Shown here piece after piece: positions 57,228 to 64,000 of a DNA stretch of 64,000 bases. Both the position numbers and the translations under genes were made by a program. The DNA comes from Bog-532 sp963742865 (lineage in GTDB: Bacteria; Actinomycetota; Actinomycetes; Streptosporangiales; Streptosporangiaceae). The stretch spans positions 1 to 64,000 of the forward strand of contig CAVUNW010000029.1 in assembly GCA_963742865.1 (NCBI GenBank). Direction: 5' to 3'. The notes under the pieces are model-generated. The model did no database searches. It saw only the letters and a list, made by a program, of their open reading frames with translations, and was not told the DNA's origin. Each line of letters opens with the position of its first letter. The stretch's first letter is position 1.

Positions 57228-58526
57228 TTAGCTGGAGGGGGCCCACACCTTGCGCATCGCCTCCGGCAGCCCCCACCAGCCCAGCGACGTCAGGCGCTGC
57301 TCCGCGTCGGTCGCGCCGAGCACCTCCCACAGGCTCGCGACGTGGGAGAACAGCTCCGCGACGGCCTGCTCGTCAAAGTCCTCGTCCGCCGGGCCACCGG
57401 GATCGCCGGGATCGGTGAGCGCGGGCAGATCGGGATCGTGCCGAGCTGGATCGTCCGGTGCATCGGCTACCTCCCTCAGCAGGGCCCGGGACCCGGTCCG
57501 CGGTTCGGCCTCACAGTAGGTGCGCACGTAACGGGCCATCGCGGTGGCCGATGCCGGCGTGCCGGGACCTCCCCGGACCAGGGCGGAAACGGCCGCGAGC
57601 CAGTCGACATGCTCCAAAGCGCACAGGGCCCCGATGACCCGGGCCACCTCGCCGGCCTCGTCGTCATCAAGCTCATCCTCCCGCCGGCCGGGCGCTCCGG
57701 CCGGGCCTGGCCATTCCGCTGGGTCGTCCATGCCGGGGCGCACCGCCTCACCGGCCGGCGACACGACCCCCGCGGCGAGGATCAGCCAGAGTTCCACGTC
57801 GCTGCTGGGCAGCGCGCTGACCCCGGCTCCGCCGCACGCGCTCAGCAGCCGGCCGGTGAGCCCATGCCGGGCGATGGCGGCCCGCGCCGCGTGGCACGCC
57901 TCCGTCAGCTGATCCTCCGGCAGCGGCCGCTCACCGGCCTCCTCCAGCACCTCCTGCAGCGACGTCAGCGCCTCGGAGTCGGCGGCGGCCCATTCGGCGA
58001 GGAACTCCGCGTCCTGCTCATCCAGCAGCGCGTCCATCGGGACCCGCCCGTCGGGCAGCGCCGCGGCCATCCACTGCTCCTGCAGCGCGGTGTAAGCCTG
58101 CTGGGCCGCAGCGTCCCCCGTCACCAGCCGGTCCGGATCGACCGCTCCCGCGCTGAGCTGCTCTTCCAGATGCCGGACCAGCAGGGCGTGCATCTCCGCC
58201 TGCAGCCGGCTGCGCTCCGGAGGCTCGTCCCAAACGTGCAGCCCGATGATGCTGCTCGGTTCCGTTCCGGTGGCCTCCAGCCACGTCCGGACGTCGCTTG
58301 CCCGGGCCATCCCGTCCCGCAGGGCGCCGAGAATCTTTTCCGTGGACGCCCAGTACTCCGCGGACAGCGGGTTGCCCGCGGCGAGCAGTCGCCGGCGCAG
58401 CACGGGCAGTGAGGCCAGTGCGTCGTCGGGCCCGACGCTGAGCAGGGCGAGCGACACGTCGCGCCGGGTGAGGGCGCTGACCGGGCGTCCGGCGAGCTCT
58501 GCGATGCGGCCGGCTTCGAGTTCCAC
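57228..58526 (-). CDS. Unrecognised acidic protein
   Basis: The protein has 432 residues; start GTG at 58526 (MELEAGRIAELAGRPVSALTRRDVSLALLSVG). Mostly helical, rich in Asp, Glu, Ala and Leu, no membrane segment or signal. Readable landmarks are LRRRLLAAGNPLSAEYWASTEKILGALRDG, a run EDELDDDEAGEVARVIGALCALEHVDWLAAV, and the C-terminal AVAELFSHVASLWEVLGATDAEQRLTSLGWWGLPEAM. I cannot assign a family. It is 117 bases downstream of serS on the same strand and may be co-transcribed. Codon use looks native, so the gene is real. Confidence 0.65.
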   Translation of the reverse strand: MELEAGRIAELAGRPVSALTRRDVSLALLSVGPDDALASLPVLRRRLLAAGNPLSAEYWASTEKILGALRDGMARASDVRTWLEATGTEPSSIIGLHVWDEPPERSRLQAEMHALLVRHLEEQLSAGAVDPDRLVTGDAAAQQAYTALQEQWMAAALPDGRVPMDALLDEQDAEFLAEWAAADSEALTSLQEVLEEAGERPLPEDQLTEACHAARAAIARHGLTGRLLSACGGAGVSALPSSDVELWLILAAGVVSPAGEAVRPGMDDPAEWPGPAGAPGRREDELDDDEAGEVARVIGALCALEHVDWLAAVSALVRGGPGTPASATAMARYVRTYCEAEPRTGSRALLREVADAPDDPARHDPDLPALTDPGDPGGPADEDFDEQAVAELFSHVASLWEVLGATDAEQRLTSLGWWGLPEAMRKVWAPSS

Positions 58527-58643
58527 GGTTGGCAGCGTACGACGACGGCAGGCTGGCTGTGGACTGCTCCTGGCTTCCCGGTGGCGGCGCGGCGTCAGCC
58601 GGACCGCCTGCGGGACGCCCGGAGAAGCGCGCCGGCGGCCGCG

Positions 58644-59906
58644 TCAGAGCAGTTCGCGCTGGCGCAGGTAGGGCCGCAGCACCTCGGGCACGCGAACCTC
58701 GCCGGTGGCGGTCTGCGTGTTCTCGACCAGCGCGGCCAGCAGCCGCGGGGTTGCGATCGCCGTGTTGTTGAGCGTGTACGCGAACCGGACGGTGCCATCG
58801 GTGTCCCGGTACCGCAGGTTGGCCCGGCGGGCCTGCCAGTCGAGCAGCGACGAGCAGCTGTGGGTCTCGCGGAACCGGTTCAGCGACGGGAACCAGGTGT
58901 TGATGTCGTTCATCCGGTACTTGCCGATGCCCATGTCGCCGGTGGAGTTCTCCACGACCTCGTAGTGCAGGCCCAGCCCCTGCAGCAGCTTCTCAGCGGT
59001 GGACAGCAGATCCGCGTGCCAGCGATCGGACTCCGCCGTGTCGGCCTCGCAGATGACGAACTGCTCGACCTTCTCGAACTGGTGCACCCGCAGCAGGCCG
59101 CGGACGTCCCGCCCGGCGCTGCCGATCTCGCGCCGGAAGCACGGCGAGATCCCGGCGTACCGCACGGGCAGCATCTTCTTGTCGAGGATCTCACCCGAAT
59201 GCAGGCCGACCAGGGCCACCTCCGCCGTGCCGGCCAGGTAGAGATTGTCCGCGGGAATCGCGTAGGTCTCTTCGCGGTGACCGGGGAACTGGCCGGTCCC
59301 GATCAGCGCCTCCTCCTTGACCAGGGACGGAACCGAAATCACGGTGAAGTCCTGGTTCAGGAGCACGTCGATCGCGTAGGAGTGCAGGGCACGCTCCAGC
59401 AGCACGGCGCCGCCGCGGAGGGCATAGGCGCGCTCCCCGGCGACCTTGCGTGCCCGCGCGAACTCGGCCCAGCCGCGCTTTTCCAGCAGCTCCACGTGGT
59501 CAAGCGGCTGGAAGCCGAAGGCCGGCCGCTCTCCCCACGTCCGGATGGTCACGTTCGCGGCTTCGTCCGGCCCGACCGGTGCGCCTTCCCACGGGATGGT
59601 GGGCGTGCGCAGCAGCAGATCCTGGAGGTGGGCGCTCGCCTCGGCGAGCTCGTCGCGCAGCTGCCGGAGCCTGCCGTCCAGGTCCACCTGCGCAGCCCTC
59701 AGCTCGGCCCGGCGGGCCTCATCGGCACGGGCGAACTCCTTGGCCGAGCTCTTCCGCTGGGCCTGCGCGTCATCCAGCTCGTGCTGGAGGTTGCGGACGG
59801 TCTTGTCGGCCTGGAGAAGCTCGTCCACGTCGAGGTCGATGCCCTTGTCGCGGGCCGCCTCCCGGACGGCGTCCGGATGGTCTCTGATGAATCGCCTGTC
59901 GAGCAT
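58644..59906 (-). CDS. serS: Seryl-tRNA synthetase
   Basis: The protein has 420 residues. The N-terminal coiled-coil arm binds the long variable arm of tRNA-Ser (KTVRNLQHELDDAQAQRKSSAKEFARADEARRAELRA). The class II core has YLAGTAEVALVGLHSGEIL (serine-binding TxE), motif 2 in RYAGISPCFRREIGSAGRDVRGLLRVHQFEKVEQF, and motif 3 near TLNNTAIATPRLLAALVENTQ. HSCSSLLDWQARRANLRYRD replaces the more usual SNCLDFQARR. Complete. It is not possible to say whether a second serS exists elsewhere. Confidence 0.96.
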   Translation of the reverse strand: MLDRRFIRDHPDAVREAARDKGIDLDVDELLQADKTVRNLQHELDDAQAQRKSSAKEFARADEARRAELRAAQVDLDGRLRQLRDELAEASAHLQDLLLRTPTIPWEGAPVGPDEAANVTIRTWGERPAFGFQPLDHVELLEKRGWAEFARARKVAGERAYALRGGAVLLERALHSYAIDVLLNQDFTVISVPSLVKEEALIGTGQFPGHREETYAIPADNLYLAGTAEVALVGLHSGEILDKKMLPVRYAGISPCFRREIGSAGRDVRGLLRVHQFEKVEQFVICEADTAESDRWHADLLSTAEKLLQGLGLHYEVVENSTGDMGIGKYRMNDINTWFPSLNRFRETHSCSSLLDWQARRANLRYRDTDGTVRFAYTLNNTAIATPRLLAALVENTQTATGEVRVPEVLRPYLRQRELL

Positions 59907-60049
59907 GAGTGCGCGTCAGCCCTTGCCTGATCCTGGGTAAATACAACCGCTGAAACGCTACCAGCAGCGGCCCCTTCGTCGTGGCGCGTGACCGGCACCG
60001 CCCAGTCCCGGACGTCACATAGCGTGCTGGAGGGAAGGGGAGGGCGCCG

Positions 60050-60508
60050 ATGCTGCTCACGAATCACGTCCTGTCCGGAGCACTGATCGGGGCGGTGGTC
60101 CGGCGGCCGCTGCCCGCCTTCCTGGCCGGCGTCGCCTCCCATTTCGTGCTGGACGCCATACCGCACTGGGGCAACTGGCGGGACCGCCGCCAGTTCCTGC
60201 AGGTAGCCGTGCCCGACGGCCTGACGGGCCTGGCCATCATGAGCGCCGTCGCCGCGGCCGCGCCACCCAGCCGCCGCATCGCCCTGGCCGCTGGCATGGC
60301 CGGTGCCGCGCTGCCGGACATCGACAAGCCCTCCCTGCTGTGGTTCGGCGTCTCGCCCTTTCCGGCCGTGGTCGGCCGGTTCCACAGCAGGATCCAGGAC
60401 GAGGCCCTGGACCGCTACGGCCGCGAAGCCTGCGTAGCCGCCCTTCTCGCCGCGACCGCCCTCCTCCTGCTCCGGCGTCCGGCTAGTGCACCCTCTCCAG
60501 CGCAGTGA
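60050..60508 (+). CDS. YdjM-like / DUF457 membrane-bound metal-dependent hydrolase family
   Basis: The protein has 152 residues: MLLTNHVLSGALIGAVVRRP starts with the conserved His, followed by GVASHFVLDAIPHWGNW (HxxxDxxPH) and GAALPDIDKPSLLWFG, plus three or four membrane helices. These histidines and aspartates suggest a metal site in the membrane, but no reaction is proven for the family. GGGAGGG precedes the ATG. The 3' end overlaps the hrpA end (60483-60508) in convergent orientation. Confidence 0.8.
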   Translation: MLLTNHVLSGALIGAVVRRPLPAFLAGVASHFVLDAIPHWGNWRDRRQFLQVAVPDGLTGLAIMSAVAAAAPPSRRIALAAGMAGAALPDIDKPSLLWFGVSPFPAVVGRFHSRIQDEALDRYGREACVAALLAATALLLLRRPASAPSPAQ

Positions 60509-63500
60509 GGATGCGTTTCTCTGACACCGGCGCCGGGGTCCCGAGGGTCTGGGCGAACAGGCTGACCCGCAGTTCCTCGATCATCCAGCGGATGGCCTGG
60601 ACGTCGGGGGCGTCGCGGCGCGCGGGCGGCAGCGCCCGGACCGTCTCGGTATAGGCCCGAAGTACGCGGTGCACGGTGGCCATCCGCTCGCCGTCGCGGA
60701 CCAGGTCCCCGCCCATCTTGTCGAGCCGCTGCCGGATGGCCCGCAGATAACGGGTCAGGTCGGTGAGCCTCCGCGCCCCGGTGTCGCTGATGAAACCGGG
60801 ATAGATGAGCGAGTCGAACTGCGCGCGGATGTCGGCGAACGCCGGTTCGCCCGCGTGCGCCGCGGCGCCGGCCAGCAGCACCTCGACCTCGTGGGCCTCG
60901 GCCAGGACCCGGGCTGCGCCCCTGATGACCTGCGCGCACGCGGCGCTCAGTCCGGCGCGTGCGGCCTCGGCGAGCTGCGTGAAGTCGGCCTCATCCCAGG
61001 CGGGACCGCCAGCGCGCGCGATGATCTCGTCGGCCGCGGCGGCGGCGCAGTCGTCGATCAGCGCGGCGGCTCCCGGGTACGGACTGCGGCTCAGCGCCAG
61101 CTTGTCCGGAACGGGCAGGTTGGACGCGCTTGACCGGGCCCCGGAGGGCACCTGGATCAGCAGCAGCCGGCGCGTCCCGCGGCGCATGCTTCGCGCCGCC
61201 TCGGCGGCGGTGTCGAACAGGCGGACGTCCACGGCGTCGCCGGCATCGGCGAGCGCTGGATACGCGCGGACACGACCGTTGCTGAATTCCCGGGGTAGCG
61301 AGCCGATGTCCCAGCTGCGCAGGCCCGAACGGGTCAGGCCGCGGGCGGCCTCCGCCAGCGTCGCCTGCAGCTGCGGGCGCAGCTGCCGCCGGAGCGCGTC
61401 CAGGTCCTTGCCCTCGGCCAGAACCCGGCCGCCGTCCAGCACGCGGTAGCTGACCCGCAGGTAGGCCGGAAGCTTGCCCGGGTCGAACGCATCGCGCGGC
61501 ACCAGCACCCCCCGCAGCCGGGTCAGCGCGGCCCCGAGCACGTCCACCAGGTCGCCGTCCGCCGGGTCGAGGCCGGCCAGCACCGAGCGCGCGACGTCCG
61601 GTGCGGGCACGAAGTTCACCCGGAGCTGCTTGGGCAGCGACCGGATCAGCTCGGTGACCAGTTCCTCCCGCAGGCCGGGTACCTGCCAGCCGAAGGTCTC
61701 GCCCCGTACCTGGTTGAGCGTCGCCAGCGGGACATCCACGGTCACGCCGTCGCGCTCGTCACCCGGCGCGAATTCGTACGACAGCGGGAATGGGCCCCAC
61801 TGGTCCGGATAGTCCGACGGCTCTACCCCGGACGCGCCCGGGCCGGTCACCTGGGCGGGTCGAGAACGTCAGCAGGTCGGGCGTCTCCGCTCGCGCCTTC
61901 TTCCACCAGGTGTCGAAGTGGCGGGCGGAGGTCACCTGCGCCGGGATGCGCTGGTCATAGAAGTCGTAGAGCACCTGTTCGTCGACGACGATGCCCCGCC
62001 GCCGGGCGCGGCGCTCCAGTTCCTCGGCGTCGGCGATCAGCTCCCGGTTGTGGTGGAAGAAACGGTGCCGGGTCTGCCAGTCTCCCTCGACCAGCGCATG
62101 CCGGATGAACAGGTCCCGGGCTGCGGCCGGGTCGACCCGCGCGTAGCCGACCTTCCGCGCGGTGACGATCGGCAGGCCGTAGAGGGTGACCTTCTCCAGC
62201 GCCATCGCGGCGCCGCGGCGCGCATCCCAGTGCGGCTCACTGTAGGAATGCCGTACCAGGTGGGCGGCCAGCGGTTCGGCCCATTCCGGCTCGATCCGGG
62301 CCGCGGTCCGTCCCCACAGCCGCGACGTCTCGACGAGCTCGGTGACGATCACCCACGGCGGCGGCTTCCGGGCCAGCGACGAATCGGGGAAGATGGCGAA
62401 CCGCGCCCCCCGCGCCCCGGCGAACTCGGTCAGCGGCCGGCGCTTTCCGCGCGCCTTCTGGTCGGCTTCCCGCATGCCGATGTGTGAGAGCAGCCCGGAC
62501 AGCAGCGAGATGTGGATCTGCTGCGCCAGTGCCGCCGGGATCGGTTTGCGATCCTGGCCTGGCTGGCCTGACTGGCCTGGCTGGCCTGGCTGGCTTTCGT
62601 CGTCCTCCCCGGGCACGCGGTTCGCCGGGCCGTTCGCCGCGGTGCCGCGGCGCCGCGGCTGGTCACCCCGGCTGGTGCCGAGGGTGATGCCAAGGTCCGC
62701 CGCGGCCTGGCGGAGCTGGCCGTAGAGGTCCTGCCATTCACGGACCCGCAGGTAGTGCAGGTACTCGCGGCGGCACATCCGGCGGAACGCCGAGGAGGAC
62801 AGCTCGCGCTGCTGCGTGCGCAGGTAGTCCCACAGGTGCAGGAACGCCAGGAAGTCCGAGCCCGGCTCCGCGAAGCGCGCGTGCATGGCGTCGGCTGCGT
62901 CCCGGGCGTCGGCGGGGCGCTCCCGCACGTCCTGGATCGACAGGGCCGCGGCAATGATCAGCACCTCGCGGACGCATCCATTGCCCGCCGCCTCGATGAT
63001 CATCCGGCCGATCCGCGGGTCAACCGGCAGTTCGGCGAGCTTGCGGCCCACGTCGCTCAGCCGGCGGCCGCCGGCTGAGCGCTCGCTTGCCGGACGGTCC
63101 GCCGGGCCCGTTCCGCGCCCGGCGGGCGCCGGGGTGAACGCGCCCAGTTCTTCCAGCAGGCGAACGCCGTCCGCGACGTTGCGCTCCTCCGGCGGGTCGA
63201 CGAACGGGAAGTCGGCCATGTCGCCGAGGTCGAGCGCGGCCATCCGCAGGATGACGGAGGCGAGGTTCGTGCGCAGGATCTCCGGATCGGTGAACTCGGG
63301 CCGGGACGCGAAGTCTTCCTCGCTGTAGAGACGGATGCAGATCCCGTCCGAGGTACGCCCGCAGCGGCCCTTCCGCTGGTTGGCCGAGGCCTGCGAGATG
63401 GGCTCGATCGGCAGCCGCTGCACCTTGGTCCGGTAGCTGTACCGGGAAATCCGCGCGGTCCCCGGGTCGACCACGTATTTGATGCCGGGCACGGTCAGCG

Positions 63501-64000
63501 AGGTCTCGGCGACGTTGGTGGCCAGCACTACGCGCCGCCCGCGGTGCGGCTGGAACACCCGGTACTGCTCGGCCACCGGCAGCCGGGCGTACAACGGCAG
63601 GACCTCGAGACCGCCCGGGCGGTCGGCCGGGCCCATGCGGTCCCGCAGGGCATCGGCGGTGTCCCGGATCTCCCGCTCGCCGCTGAGGAAGACCAGGATG
63701 TCGCCGGGCCCGGCCGCGCTCAGCTCGTCCACCGCGTCGCAGATGGCCTGGGCCTGGTCGCGCAGCTCCTCGTCGGAGCCGTCCGGTTCGGCGATCGGGC
63801 GGTACCGGACCTCGACCGGGTACGTCCGCCCGGACACCTCGACCACCGGGGCCTTGTCAAACGCTTCGCTGAAGCGCTGGGGGTCGATGGTGGCTGAGGT
63901 GATGATGACCTTGAGGTCGGGGCGGCTGGGCAGCAGGCGCTTCAGGTAGCCCAGGATGAAGTCGATGTTGAGGCTGCGCTCGTGCGCCTCGTCGATGATG
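60483..64000 (-). CDS. hrpA: ATP-dependent RNA helicase HrpA, 5' end off window, frameshift near 61860
   Basis: The gene enters from the right edge at IIDEAHERSLNIDFILGYLK (DEAH box) followed by VIITSATIDPQRFSEAF. The helicase core continues: LVFLSGEREI, LPLYARLP, VVLATNVAETSLTVPGIKYVVDPG, and the Q-R-x-G-R-x-GR motif ASANQRKGRCGRTSDG. After the winged-helix and OB regions comes the long DUF3418 domain specific to HrpA. At about 61860 (DLLTF) a one-base shift divides the chain; the second frame carries QVTGPGASGVEPSDYPDQWGPFPLSYEF to the stop at 60483. An in-frame low-complexity insert (SQPGQPGQSGQPGQD, 62550-62600) is unusual. The role is probably mRNA processing or ribosome rescue. Confidence 0.92.

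Noticed and set aside
1..64000. Prophage, insertion sequence, secondary-metabolite or defence cluster
   Set aside because: No transposase, integrase, capsid, PKS/NRPS, restriction or CRISPR genes were found; the Prim-Pol and ABM proteins are isolated.

Overview
The window joins two unrelated genomes. Positions 1 to about 5380 are of moderate GC with acidobacterial character: a GAF-PAS sensor protein, an HU protein with an Ala/Lys tail, SppA, a DPM1-like glycosyltransferase, a Gfo/Idh/MocA oxidoreductase and a long CCACCCCGG-type intergenic hairpin. At about 5372-5410 the oxidoreductase loses its N-terminus in mid-domain. Everything after that is very high GC, with GTG/TTG starts, Pro/Ala/Gly/Arg-rich linkers and actinobacterial markers: mycothiol amidase Mca, BldC, Rex, the proC-excisionase-bS22 synteny, a family 5 uracil-DNA glycosylase and an F420-type oxidoreductase. 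A chimeric soil metagenome contig is the simplest reading. The actinobacterium cannot be placed below class or order level.

Layout of the actinobacterial part. 5.6-9.9 kb: nitrobindin-like heme protein, Fur/Nur regulator, YgfZ, proline dehydrogenase and ProC. 10-12 kb: AcuC-like deacetylase, a BldC-like excisionase-fold protein and the 32-residue ribosomal protein bS22. 12-14.4 kb: a membrane/ABM-domain protein and a glutaredoxin. 14.4-22.7 kb: rex-hemA-hemC-hemD-hemB, a Prim-Pol protein and hemL, i.e. all steps from glutamyl-tRNA to uroporphyrinogen III, preceded by a Rex operator. 22.9-27 kb: histidine phosphatase, then the cytochrome c maturation genes resA/tlpA, resB and ccsB, without ccdA. 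27-31 kb: PLDc_N protein, a zinc metallopeptidase with a small partner, bldC, threonine dehydratase and a DUF4229 protein. 31-43.4 kb: an ATP-sulfurylase-like/APS kinase fusion, mfd, SurA-like lipoprotein, mazG, eno, ftsB-like, DUF501, ppx and udg. 43.4-45 kb: a lower-GC patch with an odd tRNA-like gene, then a PPOX enzyme and a DUF4287 protein. 45-49 kb: thiolase, cystathionine beta-synthase and cystathionine gamma-synthase. 49-54 kb: VWA/AAA+ pair and ACT-domain threonine dehydratase. 54.5-64 kb: greA, mca, GNAT, an unrecognised protein, serS, a YdjM-like protein and hrpA, which runs off the window.

Sequence quality matters for interpretation. More than twenty single-base shifts, many in C/G runs, interrupt otherwise intact genes (GAF-PAS, HU, glycosyltransferase, ygfZ, putB, proC, rex, hrpA and others). 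Some come in compensating pairs (SppA), and one probably creates a false SurA-MazG fusion. I treat these as likely sequencing or consensus errors rather than real pseudogenes. Short tandem repeats of 12-18 bp recur in intergenic regions and gene ends and are a distinctive feature of the actinobacterial part.
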